Source: Marinobacter sediminum
GTDB lineage: Bacteria > Pseudomonadota > Gammaproteobacteria > Pseudomonadales > Oleiphilaceae
Reading direction: 5' to 3'
Assembly: GCF_016820575.1 (NCBI RefSeq)
Contig: NZ_JAEMQH010000001.1
Span: forward strand, 930,001 to 994,000
Length of the DNA stretch: 64,000 nucleotides
Below, piece after piece: positions 1 through 8,823 of this stretch (position 1 is its first letter; every line of letters begins with the position of its first letter). Below the pieces are notes generated by a model. It did no database searches, had not been told where the DNA came from, and saw nothing but the letters and a program-made list of their open reading frames with translations. Position numbers and translations under genes: made by a program.

Positions 1-1
1 C

Positions 2-208
2 GTGGCACGTACCTCCACACTGGCGCTTAATAACGTCACCCTGCCGTTCGTGGCAGCGCTGGCGAACAAGGGCGCGGTGCAGGCCATGAAAGACGATCCG
101 CATTTGCTGGCCGGCCTCAATGTGTCCGGTGGCAAGGTAACCTACAGGGAGGTGGCGGAAGCAACCGGGCATCCATACACAGACCCGAAATCCCTGCTGG
201 GATCCTGA
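2..208 (+). CDS. ald: Alanine dehydrogenase, C-terminal end (partial)
   Basis: Only the last 68 codons are present; the 5' part lies outside the window. The peptide resembles the C-terminus of bacterial alanine dehydrogenases (residues like LPFVAALANKGAVQA, then GLNVSGGKVTYREVAEATG), which interconvert L-alanine and pyruvate with NAD+ in the cytoplasm. The reading frame is open from the first bases of the window and ends at a TGA 23 bases before the next gene, so the two may be co-transcribed. The catalytic and NAD-binding regions cannot be inspected here, so the assignment rests on the tail alone. Confidence 0.75.
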   Translation: MARTSTLALNNVTLPFVAALANKGAVQAMKDDPHLLAGLNVSGGKVTYREVAEATGHPYTDPKSLLGS

Positions 209-231
209 GCTGTAAAACCCTCGGAGAAAGC

Positions 232-804
232 ATGAAACTGATTGGATCTACCACCTCGCCCTACGTCCGACGCATTCGCATCCTGCTGGATGAGGAGCGC
301 TATGACTTCGTCAATCTCAATATCTATGGCGAAGGCCGGGATGAGCTGCGGAAAACGAATCCGACCCTGAAAATCCCGGTTCTGGAGGACGATGGCCAAG
401 AAATCTTCGACTCCCGGGTTATCGCGCGCTATGTCAGCGCCAAGCAGGGCCGTGACCCGCTGACCTGGGACCAGCAGAACCAGCTGACCCTGATTGACGG
501 TGCCAACGATTCGGCAGTCACCCTGTTGTTGTCGGCAAAATCCGGCATCGATACCAATCAGGACGTGATGTTCTTCAATCTCCAGAGAGAGCGGATCATG
601 ACGACCCTGCGAACTCTGGCTGCGATGGTTGATGACGGCCAGTTTGAAGCCTGGAACTATCCGGCCATTTGTCTCTATTGTCTGGTGGATTGGCTGGAAT
701 TCCGGGATCTGGTGGACTGGACGGGGGTTGAGAGCCTGCTGACCTTCCGTGACAGCCGGCAGAAAAAACCTTGGGTTGCTGAGACCGATCCGCGTTTGAG
801 CTGA
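232..804 (+). CDS. Glutathione S-transferase family protein
   Basis: A 190-residue protein with a thioredoxin-fold N-terminal GST domain (about residues 1-78: MKLIGSTTSPYVRRIRI, then KIPVLEDDG with the cis-proline, then the ESR-like DSR glutathione contact) and a helical C-terminal domain. The family conjugates glutathione or acts as a disulfide reductase in the cytoplasm; the substrate cannot be told. The ATG follows a CGGAGAAAGC ribosome site. It sits 23 bases behind the alanine dehydrogenase stop and is followed by a GC-rich bulged hairpin. It is slightly shorter than the usual 200-220 residues, with the C-terminal domain a little clipped. Confidence 0.85.
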   Translation: MKLIGSTTSPYVRRIRILLDEERYDFVNLNIYGEGRDELRKTNPTLKIPVLEDDGQEIFDSRVIARYVSAKQGRDPLTWDQQNQLTLIDGANDSAVTLLLSAKSGIDTNQDVMFFNLQRERIMTTLRTLAAMVDDGQFEAWNYPAICLYCLVDWLEFRDLVDWTGVESLLTFRDSRQKKPWVAETDPRLS

Positions 805-825
805 TCCCGTTGAGCTAACCCCATG

Positions 826-861
826 AGGCCACCACCGGCAGTCCGCCGGGGTGGCCTGATT
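826..861 (+). terminator. Bulged stem-loop after the GST gene
   Basis: AGGCCACC (826-833) pairs with GGTGGCCT (850-857), and inside it CCGGC (835-839) pairs with GCCGG (845-849) around a five-base loop, with one bulged A. Only a short weak T-tract (GATTT) follows, so it may terminate inefficiently. Confidence 0.45.
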
Positions 862-918
862 TCGACTGCCCCAGTCGGAACAAAAATTCGCCAATTCCGC
901 TTCCCCAATCGCTGATCT

Positions 919-988
919 TGACTATAGTAAAGGAGAAGGACGGCGTTCGATCCGAGCTGATCGGCGGAACGTACCTGACTATACTAAA
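919..988 (+). promoter_or_regulatory. Two direct repeats resembling sigma-S extended -10 elements
   Basis: TGACTATAGTAAA (919-931) and TGACTATACTAAA (976-988) differ at one base and lie 57 bases apart upstream of the Yip1-type gene at 1013. Both resemble the CTATACTTAA-like extended -10 of stationary-phase sigma-S promoters, and neither has a convincing -35 box. The second copy is 24 bases before the start codon. Tandem promoters are an inference; a direct-repeat activator site is the alternative. Confidence 0.45.
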
Positions 989-1012
989 AACAGCGATCCA
1001 AGGGGGTCATCC

Positions 1013-1624
1013 ATGCTCCTGTCTCATGCATTTGGTCTATTCACTCACCCCGATGATGAGTGGGCTTCCATTCGAAAAGAACACCACACCCCACGGCGCC
1101 TCTACGTCGCCTATGTTTTCATTCTTGCGGCCATCGGCCCGATCTGTGCGTACATCTCGACCGCTCACTTTGGCTGGACCATCGGCAATGACCGGTTGAT
1201 CAAGCTGACGGAAATCAGCGCCCTGCAAATGAGTGTGCTGACGTACCTCGCCATGCTGGTGGGTGTGTTTGCGCTTGGCTACGCCGTTAACTGGATGGCG
1301 AAAACCTACGGAGCCAGGGAAGAGCATGTGCCGTCGTACGGCATTGCGCTGGCATCCTACTCGTGCACACCGCTGTTCCTGGCGGGGTTTGCACTGCTGT
1401 ACCCGGTGCCCTGGTTCAATGCCATCGTCTTCCTGATTGCGGCCTGTTACGGTGCCTGGCTGATGTACGACGGCCTACCCATCGTGATGGGAATTGATAA
1501 GGACCGGGCGGTCTTCTACGGCGGGGCTCTGCTGACCGTGGCTTTGGTTATCCTGGTCTCTACCCGGGTTGGTTCTGTGATTCTCTGGAACTTCGGAGTT
1601 GGCCCGGTATTCGTCAGTGGATAG
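1013..1624 (+). CDS. Yip1-domain inner membrane protein
   Basis: A 203-residue protein with about five hydrophobic segments (roughly residues 30-50, 70-95, 110-135, 138-158 and 168-190) and the WASIRKE-type N-terminal stretch typical of bacterial Yip1-family (PF04893) membrane proteins. No enzymatic residues are visible and no biochemical function is established for bacterial members. The ATG follows an AAGGGGG ribosome site. The gene stands alone, preceded by two sigma-S-like -10 elements and followed by a strong terminator, which suggests a monocistronic stress or stationary-phase transcript. Confidence 0.75.
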   Translation: MLLSHAFGLFTHPDDEWASIRKEHHTPRRLYVAYVFILAAIGPICAYISTAHFGWTIGNDRLIKLTEISALQMSVLTYLAMLVGVFALGYAVNWMAKTYGAREEHVPSYGIALASYSCTPLFLAGFALLYPVPWFNAIVFLIAACYGAWLMYDGLPIVMGIDKDRAVFYGGALLTVALVILVSTRVGSVILWNFGVGPVFVSG

Positions 1625-1688
1625 AGGCAACCGGAGAGGCCTGCTCAGCAAACAGGGTCGGCTGCTGAACTAAGTCGATGAACAAGAG

Positions 1689-1715
1689 GGGAGCCCCATA
1701 GGCTCCCTTTTTTTT
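1689..1715 (+). terminator. Rho-independent terminator after the Yip1-type gene
   Basis: GGGAGCC (1689-1695) and GGCTCCC (1701-1707) form a perfect 7-bp stem around CCATA, followed by eight T residues (1708-1715). It separates the Yip1-type gene from the ATPase gene. Confidence 0.9.
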
Positions 1716-1754
1716 GGGGTGGCGACAGGGTCGTGCCGCCTCCAGGGAGGGTGT

Positions 1755-4511
1755 ATGTCAGCCAAATTGCGGGACAAGGATGAATCCGTTACGGCCATCG
1801 GCTCGGTACCTGTTTGGCATAGCCTGACTATCGGCGAGGTCAGGGAGGCCCTTTCGGCGCCATCGGCACTGGAGGCTGATGAGGTGATCCGCCGGACTGG
1901 TGTCTATGGCGCCAATCGATTGCCGGAAGCAGCAGCCCACAGTGCCTGGGCCAGGCTTGGCCGGCAGCTCAAGAATTTTCTGGTGTATGTGCTCACTACC
2001 GCCGTGGTCATCACAGGGGCCCTTGGCCACTGGGTTGATGCCGGCGTGATCTTGGCTGTGGTGGTTATCCAGACTCTGGTTGGTTTTATTCAGGAGGGCC
2101 GCGCCGAAGAGGCGCTGTCTGCAATCAGTCATATGCTGGCCCCGAAAGCCAGGGTGATCCGTGCCGGTGGTCAGCAACAGATTGATGCCGCCGAGCTGGT
2201 GCCGGGTGATACCGTAATGTTGGAGTCGGGTGATCGAGTGCCCGCGGATATACGCCTTGAAAAGTGCCATAACCTGGCGGTGGAAGAAGCCATGTTGACG
2301 GGCGAGTCGGCGCCAGTAGAAAAGTCGGTAGACCCGGATCCGGTCGGTGCGGCCCTGGCAGATCGGTCTGGTATGGCTTTTTCAGGGACCATGGTTGCCA
2401 CCGGGACCGGGCGAGGCGTTGTGGTCAGTACCGGCCTGGCCACGGAGATCGGACGGATTTCGAAGCTGATTGCGCGGACCCAGTCGCTCAAGACGCCGCT
2501 GCTCGAACAGATTGACCGGTTTGCCCGTGTGTTGTCGGTGATCGTGATTGTGGCAGGCATCGCGATTTTCTTCGGCGGCCTGGCGTTTAGCGGTTTACCT
2601 TTTCGTGAGCTGTTCATGGCGGTGGTGGGGCTGACCGTCGCGGCCATTCCAGAGGGCCTGCCTGCTATTCTGACCATCACCCTGGCCATCGGAGTGCGGC
2701 AAATGGCCCGCCGCAAGGCGATTGTCCGGCGAATGCCGGTGATCGAGACACTGGGATCGGTCTCCGTCATCTGTTCGGACAAAACCGGCACCCTGACCCG
2801 CAATGAAATGATGGTGACCGCGGCCGCGCTTTCCGGCGATCGGTTCGAGGTAACGGGTGAAGGCTATGAGCTGGAGGGCACGGTCGAGAGCTCAGCGAGC
2901 GCAGGAAGGGCCCCAGAAACGGGTCCCGAACCCGCTCAGGATGAGGTCTTGCGGGAGCTGGCTCAGGCAGCCGCCCTCTGCAACGATGCCCATGTGCATC
3001 GTGAGTCCGGCATTACCAGGATCAATGGTGATCCCATGGAGGCCGCGCTCACCGTCTTCGCGCACAAAGTGACCTTCGACGCCGATGCGATTGCCCGCGA
3101 TTGGCCGAGAAAGGACGAGCTCCCGTTCGACACCCAAAACCGGTACATGGCCACTCTCCATCACGATCACCATGGTCACGGTGTGATTTACTTGAAGGGA
3201 GCACCGGAGCGGATACTGGGCATGTGCAGGCATGAGTTGTCGGCGTCAGGGCTGCTTGCTTTAAACCGCACCAAATGGGACCAGGTCATCGCAGAGATGG
3301 CCTCACGGGGGCTGAGAGTGCTGGCCTTGGCCAGGAAGACGGTAGCACCCGGGGTGACTGACCTGGTGGTCGAAGATCTGGATCAGGGCGTGGAGCTGCT
3401 GGGCCTGGTTGGGCTGCTGGACCCGCCTCGCCAAGAAGCGATTCGAGCCATTGCCGACTGCCACGCTGCCGGCATTCGGGTAAAGATGATCACCGGAGAC
3501 CACGCCATCACTGCTGGCGCCATTGCCCGAAAGCTGGGGCTTGGCAATCCGGATCGGGTGCTCACCGGACAGGATCTGGATGCCCTGGACGACGCTGGCC
3601 TGGAAGCGGTGGCGAACGAAGTGGATGTGTTTGCCCGCACCAGCCCGGAGCACAAGCTGCGGCTGGTCGCCGCGTTGCAGTCTTTGCATGGCGTGGTCGC
3701 GATGACCGGTGATGGCGTTAACGATGCGCCGGCCCTCAAGCGGGCGGACGTCGGCATTGCCATGGGGATTAAAGGATCCGCAGCCGCTCGCGAGGCCTCT
3801 TCCGTGGTGCTGCTGGATGACAATTTCGCCAGCATTGCGGAGGCGGTGAAGGAGGGACGGGCGGTCTATACCAACCTGAAAAAGGCCATTGCCTTCATCC
3901 TGCCGATCAACGGGGGAGAGTCGGTGAGCCTGATCATTGCGTTACTGCTGGGCCTTACTCTGCCGATCTCGGCACTGCAGATTCTCTGGGTCAACATGGT
4001 CAGTTCGGTGGTTCTTGCCATGACTCTGGCCTTTGAGCCACCCGAGCCGGACGTTATGAAACAGCCGCCCCGACCCCGGGGCGAATCCCTGTTGCGGGGT
4101 TTTGTGGTCTGGCGGGTGGCTCTGGTATCGCTGCTGTTCCTGATTGGCATCTTTGCTGCCTGGTATTGGGCAATGCATCATTCCGGGAGCGAGGCCAGCG
4201 CCCGAACGCTGGCGGTGAATACCCTGGTGGCCATGGAAGTGTTCTACCTGTTCGCAGTGCGGTACCTGGACAGCGCCTCGCTGACACTTCGCGGGGTGAT
4301 GGGCACGCCGGTGGTGCTGCTAGCGGTGGCCGCAGTGCTGGGTTTACAGAGCCTGTTCACCTACGCTCCCTGGCTTAATACAACCTTTGCGAGCGTGCCT
4401 CTCAGCCCTGGTATGATCGTCTTTTCGGTGGCCGCTGGCGTGTTGCTGCTCCTGATTCTGGAGCTGGAAACCTGGATTCGCCACCGATTCCTCAGGTCGG
4501 TGCCCGGGTAA
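1755..4511 (+). CDS. P2-type cation-transporting ATPase
   Basis: A 918-residue P-type ATPase of the inner membrane. Visible landmarks in order: an N-terminal cation-ATPase domain, TGES actuator loop (about residues 181-184), PEGLP in M4 (about 298), the phosphorylated aspartate in DKTGTLT (Asp342), KGAPE of the nucleotide domain, TGDGVND hinge (about 650), then M5-M10. PEGLP and the M5 Asn-Gly-Gly-Glu match Ca2+-ATPase-like (P2A) pumps, but M6 reads WVNMVSSVV, with Ser751 where SERCA has its Ca2+-binding Asp800, so the ion should not be assumed to be Ca2+. The ATG at 1755 has an AGGGAGGG site just upstream and is preferred over an in-frame GTG at 1719. Its 3' end overlaps the convergent phosphoketolase gene by 20 bases. 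Confidence 0.88.
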   Translation: MSAKLRDKDESVTAIGSVPVWHSLTIGEVREALSAPSALEADEVIRRTGVYGANRLPEAAAHSAWARLGRQLKNFLVYVLTTAVVITGALGHWVDAGVILAVVVIQTLVGFIQEGRAEEALSAISHMLAPKARVIRAGGQQQIDAAELVPGDTVMLESGDRVPADIRLEKCHNLAVEEAMLTGESAPVEKSVDPDPVGAALADRSGMAFSGTMVATGTGRGVVVSTGLATEIGRISKLIARTQSLKTPLLEQIDRFARVLSVIVIVAGIAIFFGGLAFSGLPFRELFMAVVGLTVAAIPEGLPAILTITLAIGVRQMARRKAIVRRMPVIETLGSVSVICSDKTGTLTRNEMMVTAAALSGDRFEVTGEGYELEGTVESSASAGRAPETGPEPAQDEVLRELAQAAALCNDAHVHRESGITRINGDPMEAALTVFAHKVTFDADAIARDWPRKDELPFDTQNRYMATLHHDHHGHGVIYLKGAPERILGMCRHELSASGLLALNRTKWDQVIAEMASRGLRVLALARKTVAPGVTDLVVEDLDQGVELLGLVGLLDPPRQEAIRAIADCHAAGIRVKMITGDHAITAGAIARKLGLGNPDRVLTGQDLDALDDAGLEAVANEVDVFARTSPEHKLRLVAALQSLHGVVAMTGDGVNDAPALKRADVGIAMGIKGSAAAREASSVVLLDDNFASIAEAVKEGRAVYTNLKKAIAFILPINGGESVSLIIALLLGLTLPISALQILWVNMVSSVVLAMTLAFEPPEPDVMKQPPRPRGESLLRGFVVWRVALVSLLFLIGIFAAWYWAMHHSGSEASARTLAVNTLVAMEVFYLFAVRYLDSASLTLRGVMGTPVVLLAVAAVLGLQSLFTYAPWLNTTFASVPLSPGMIVFSVAAGVLLLLILELETWIRHRFLRSVPG

Positions 4512-6891
4512 TAATCTCAGGGTCGCCACGACCCTCGGTGGCGGCAAGCTCCTCGCTGGACAGCCAATGACTGGCTGGACTATCGAGGGTCTGGGCGCAG
4601 GCAACCAGTGCGTGGGCCCAGGAGCATCGATTGGTAAACAGCATGCCTGCTTCATTGAGGGTGCCGCCCCGGTTGCGGTAACCGAGCACCCTCGACGTTA
4701 ACGGGTTCGGAAACAGCGGGTGCAGGTGGCCCCGGAAAACCTCCGGGCGCATGTGAGTGAGGGCAACCCGACGGGTAAAGCGGAGTGGGAACAGGCGCTC
4801 AAGCTCCGGTCCCGACAGGCAGTGCTTGGCTTCCAGGGTATCCCGGGGTTCGCGGCAGCGCCCGGGTTCCTGCAGGTAAACCAGTCGGAAAGGTGTTCCC
4901 ACCGCCCGCAGTCGCGCGCAGGCACGCAGAGCTTCCGACAGCTGATAACTGCCGCTGGCAATCAGCAGTACCGACTCGCCCGGCGAATCGTTTTCCTCAA
5001 CAAGGATCGCCCCCTGCTTAGCCAGTGTTTTGGCTTCACTGGCGCTAAAAAAGCAGGGCCGCTCCCGCTTGGCGATCACCATGCAGCTGATTCGGCCGCG
5101 TTCCGTGAACACCTCGGGCAAGGTTGCCAGGGTGCTGTTGTAATCGGCAGTAAACAGGACGCGGGACACATCGTTCATTTCACCCAGCAGGCTTTCGCAA
5201 AAGGTGGTGTCCTGATGCGATTGCTCGTTTTTGCCATTCTCCCAGGTATGGGAGGTGGCGATGACCGGGAACCCGAGCCAGCGGGCCGGGCGGCCGACTT
5301 CGTCCTGATGCCGGGCGAAAATCAATTCCTGGCGAATGGCGCCGAGCATCTTGACGCAGAAGGCTTCGTAGCTGGCGACCAGATTTAACCCGGCCTTGTT
5401 GGCCAGACAGGCCGACACCACCGCCTCTTCGTTCAGAGCCGTGATGATTTGGCCCTGCACGGACTCAAGATCGCTCTCCGGCTCAAGAACCCGATGTTTG
5501 AGATCGGCCAGCACACCGCTGAGCCGATTGCTGGCCAGCTCGTCGGGATTACCCACCCGTGCCCGTAACGTCGGGTTTCCGGCCACCAGCGCCCGGAAGA
5601 AATCATCCACCGCCATCATCGGCGAGAGTGGTTCCTGTCGGTAGGGTAGCTGGGGGATCTGCGGGGCCGGTGGATTGCGCAGTGCCAGCGGGTGGTCCCG
5701 CTCCAGCGGCCGGCCCTGGGTGACATGCTCGTTGAGCTGGCGGATGCAGTGATTCAGGTCAGTCGGCTCCACCCACAGAGGCCTGGTGTGAGTGTGGAAC
5801 AGCTCGCGCGCCACGGCATCGGTGCTGGGATTGCCCGGTAACGGCAGGTTATGGGCGGCATTGCTGCCAGCGCCGTAGAAGCCGAAACCCTTAATTGTTT
5901 CGGCAATGCCATAGGGAATCCGGACTGGGTATGGATTGCCCTCGGTCAATACCGCGTCGGCGCGCTGCTGGAGTGCATTTTCCATCGAGAAAAGGGCGCA
6001 TGCGAAGGCGGCAGGGTCGGTGCCGTCGAAGCGCTGAGGCGCGAAGCCGCGGCTTTCCAGATGGGCTTCGAACTTTTCCAGGCCTTCGCGGGTACCCAGT
6101 TCGGTTTTCTGCTCGATGCGTCGGCCGTTGGCGATCATCACCGGCATGACCAGACCGCAATCCTCGGCGCGCCACCACCGTGGTATCCAGTCACTGCCCC
6201 GCTGTTCTTCGGCCGCGCCATCCGACAGGAAGGCAACGAGGGATTCGCCCGGCAAGGGCATGTGCGCGTACTGCAGTTCCGCAAACCCGAGGTAACCGCC
6301 CTCAATAATCCCGCCGGCGGTGTGCGGATTAACGTGGCTGCCCAGTGGTGCGGCCATGGTTCCGTCCGGAGCCTGCCGGTAGCAGTAAAAATCGGTGGCC
6401 AGGTGTGATAATCCGTCGGCGCCACCATAGCGCTCCATTTGCTTAGGGTGCAGGTTGCCGGTAAGCACGTTGAGGGCATCCACCGCGGCGGCACAGTGAC
6501 CCTGACCCATCAGCCAGCTGCGGGTCTGGCCCGTCAGATTGTTCACGGCGAGATAGGCGGCGTAGGCGGGCACCATGTTGAGTGCACCCCCGGTGTGCCC
6601 CTCCGGGCTGGCTTTGAAGTCCTCGGGTGCCAGTGGCTCGCCCCCGGCATCCACCCTGCGGGCATAAGTCATGTGCACCACCAGCCACAGGCCCGCACTA
6701 GTTAAACGGTCCAGTGCCGCCAGTTTTCGGAACACGGTGTCGGTGTCCGGCTGCAGGCCTCTGCTGACCAGGCGTTCAGCCAACATCCTGGCCTGGGCAC
6801 AGGTATTTTCCGTGTGCCGGATAACACCGTAGCCCTGTTGCCAATAGTCATACGCTGACAGCGTCGAGGCTGAGCCTGGGGATAGTGTCAT
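4492..6891 (-). CDS. Phosphoketolase-family thiamine diphosphate enzyme (divergent)
   Basis: A 799-residue protein with full-length phosphoketolase architecture: thiamine-diphosphate pyrophosphate domain, pyrimidine domain and C-terminal transketolase-like domain. The family cleaves xylulose 5-phosphate or fructose 6-phosphate to acetyl phosphate. The signature stretches are shifted: GHTGGALN (residues 98-105) stands where canonical enzymes have GHWGTTPG, and SDGAAEEQRGS (about 223-233) where they have GDGEAETGP. Some relatives of this branch are named xylulose 5-phosphate 3-epimerase in databases, so cleavage activity is not certain. The ATG has an AAGGAAG site. It is divergent from ilvD, with no acetate kinase or other pentose gene beside it. 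Confidence 0.75.
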   Translation of the reverse strand: MTLSPGSASTLSAYDYWQQGYGVIRHTENTCAQARMLAERLVSRGLQPDTDTVFRKLAALDRLTSAGLWLVVHMTYARRVDAGGEPLAPEDFKASPEGHTGGALNMVPAYAAYLAVNNLTGQTRSWLMGQGHCAAAVDALNVLTGNLHPKQMERYGGADGLSHLATDFYCYRQAPDGTMAAPLGSHVNPHTAGGIIEGGYLGFAELQYAHMPLPGESLVAFLSDGAAEEQRGSDWIPRWWRAEDCGLVMPVMIANGRRIEQKTELGTREGLEKFEAHLESRGFAPQRFDGTDPAAFACALFSMENALQQRADAVLTEGNPYPVRIPYGIAETIKGFGFYGAGSNAAHNLPLPGNPSTDAVARELFHTHTRPLWVEPTDLNHCIRQLNEHVTQGRPLERDHPLALRNPPAPQIPQLPYRQEPLSPMMAVDDFFRALVAGNPTLRARVGNPDELASNRLSGVLADLKHRVLEPESDLESVQGQIITALNEEAVVSACLANKAGLNLVASYEAFCVKMLGAIRQELIFARHQDEVGRPARWLGFPVIATSHTWENGKNEQSHQDTTFCESLLGEMNDVSRVLFTADYNSTLATLPEVFTERGRISCMVIAKRERPCFFSASEAKTLAKQGAILVEENDSPGESVLLIASGSYQLSEALRACARLRAVGTPFRLVYLQEPGRCREPRDTLEAKHCLSGPELERLFPLRFTRRVALTHMRPEVFRGHLHPLFPNPLTSRVLGYRNRGGTLNEAGMLFTNRCSWAHALVACAQTLDSPASHWLSSEELAATEGRGDPEIITRAPT

Positions 6892-7048
6892 GGAGAGCTT
6901 CCTTGCTGGCCACTGAGAGATTCAGTCCTTAAAGCTTAGTCGAGAGTAGCGATTGATCCATGCCGTGCGTTGAGGCGAGGCGCGTTTTCTGACAATCTGA
7001 AGAAATCCATGGTTTAGTGGGTTGAACGCCGGCCCTGAGGAGATTCTG

Positions 7049-8725
7049 ATGACTGATGATAAACGTCGCCGCCATTCATCCCAGGTGGTTGATGGCATCG
7101 GAAAATCGGCCAGCCGGGCCATGCTGCGCGCGGTTGGTTTCAATGATGATGACTTCAAAAAACCTCAGGTGGGCATCGCGTCTACCTGGAGTAATCTCAC
7201 CCCCTGCAACATGCACATTGATGGCCTGGCCCGGCAATCCGCCGCGGGTGCCGATTCGGCCGGTGGCAAATCCCTGATTTTCAACACCATCACGGTCTCT
7301 GACGGCATTGCCAACGGCACCGAAGGCATGAAGTATTCCCTGGTGTCCCGGGAGGTCATTGCTGATTCGATTGAAACCGTGGCCGGCTGTGAGGGCTTCG
7401 ATGGCCTCGTGGCCATCGGTGGCTGTGACAAGAACATGCCCGGCTGCATGATGGGGCTGGCGCGATTGAACCGGCCATCGGTGTTTGTCTATGGCGGGAC
7501 GATCATGCCGGGCGAGAACCACACCGATATCATCTCCGTTTTTGAAGCCGTGGGAGCCCATGCCCGTGGTGACCTGGACCTGATTGAGGTGAAACAGATC
7601 GAGGAAACCGCCATTCCCGGCCCGGGTTCGTGCGGCGGTATGTACACCGCCAACACCATGGCCTCGGCCATTGAGGCCATGGGGATGAGTCTGCCCGGCA
7701 GCTCGGCCCAGAATGCGGTCTCTGAAACCAAGGAGGCAGACTGTCGCGCCGCCGGTGCCGCGGTGCTGGAACTGTTGGAGCGCGACATCAAACCGTCCGA
7801 CATCATGACTCGGCAGGCCTTCGAAAATGCCATCGCCGTGGTTATCGCCCTGGGCGGTTCCACCAACGCCGTGCTGCACCTGTTGGGTATGGCCAGCACC
7901 ATTGGCGTGCAGCTGGACCTGGAGGATTTCGTCGAGATTGGTAAACGCGTGCCGGTGCTGGCGGATCTGCGTCCGAGCGGCCACTACATGATGTCCGAGC
8001 TGGTGGCCATCGGCGGCATTCAGCCGTTGATGAAAATGCTGCTGGAGCGTGGCCTGCTGCACGGTGACTGCCTGACGGTCACCGGTAAGACCCTGGCCGA
8101 GAATCTGGCCGACGTGGAGCCTTATCCGGAAGGGCAGGACATCATTCGTGCGTTCGACAACCCAATCAAGGCCGACAGCCACCTCCGCATCCTCTATGGC
8201 AACCTGGCCCCCACCGGTTCGGTGGCCAAGATCACCGGCAAGGAAGGCACCAGCTTTACCGGCCGGGCGCGGGTGTTCCATTCCGAGGAAGAGGCCCAGG
8301 AACGAATTCTGGACGGTACCGTGGTGGCCGGTGATGTGCTGGTGATTCGCTACGAGGGCCCCAAGGGTGGTCCGGGCATGCGCGAAATGCTGAGCCCGAC
8401 CTCCGCCATCATGGGCAAGGGGCTGGGTAATGACGTAGCCCTGATTACCGATGGACGGTTCTCAGGTGGCAGCCACGGTTTCGTGGTCGGCCACATTACT
8501 CCAGAAGCCGCCGAGGGCGGCCCGATTGCTTTGGTTGAGGATGGCGACACCATCACCATCGATGCTGTCAGCAATCGAATCGAGCTGGATGTGTCCGAAC
8601 AGACCCTCGAACAACGGCGTCAGAAATGGCAGGCACCGGCGCTTCGGTTCGAGCGCGGGGTGTTGGCCAAATACGCACGCACAGTCAGTTCGGCGTCCAA
8701 AGGTGCGGTTACCGATCTGCCATGA
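7049..8725 (+). CDS. ilvD: Dihydroxy-acid dehydratase
   Basis: A 558-residue enzyme of branched-chain amino acid synthesis that dehydrates 2,3-dihydroxy-isovalerate to 2-ketoisovalerate (also the precursor of pantoate) and the isoleucine equivalent. The iron-sulfur cluster cysteines are visible near residue 53 (TPCNMH), in CDKNMPGC (about 127) and in [12 protein letters not shown] (about 194). The C-terminal GGPGMREM and [11 protein letters not shown] motifs are intact. The ATG at 7049 has a TGAGGAG site seven bases upstream; an in-frame TTG at 7022 is rejected. Length fits the shorter bacterial IlvD class. It is divergent from the phosphoketolase and apparently monocistronic. Confidence 0.95.
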   Translation: MTDDKRRRHSSQVVDGIGKSASRAMLRAVGFNDDDFKKPQVGIASTWSNLTPCNMHIDGLARQSAAGADSAGGKSLIFNTITVSDGIANGTEGMKYSLVSREVIADSIETVAGCEGFDGLVAIGGCDKNMPGCMMGLARLNRPSVFVYGGTIMPGENHTDIISVFEAVGAHARGDLDLIEVKQIEETAIPGPGSCGGMYTANTMASAIEAMGMSLPGSSAQNAVSETKEADCRAAGAAVLELLERDIKPSDIMTRQAFENAIAVVIALGGSTNAVLHLLGMASTIGVQLDLEDFVEIGKRVPVLADLRPSGHYMMSELVAIGGIQPLMKMLLERGLLHGDCLTVTGKTLAENLADVEPYPEGQDIIRAFDNPIKADSHLRILYGNLAPTGSVAKITGKEGTSFTGRARVFHSEEEAQERILDGTVVAGDVLVIRYEGPKGGPGMREMLSPTSAIMGKGLGNDVALITDGRFSGGSHGFVVGHITPEAAEGGPIALVEDGDTITIDAVSNRIELDVSEQTLEQRRQKWQAPALRFERGVLAKYARTVSSASKGAVTDLP

Positions 8726-8823
8726 TTGCGCTGGCTTTTGGCTGATATAATCAGGCCAAAATACATTCGGGCGGGTCGAACGCCTGCCCGGATTAAGCCA
8801 TAGAACACAGGAACGGAACCATT

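Noticed and set aside
7076..8281. A 401-codon open frame antisense to ilvD
   Set aside because: It lies entirely within ilvD, has His/Gly/Gln-rich composition typical of antisense frames in GC-rich genes and no recognisable motif.
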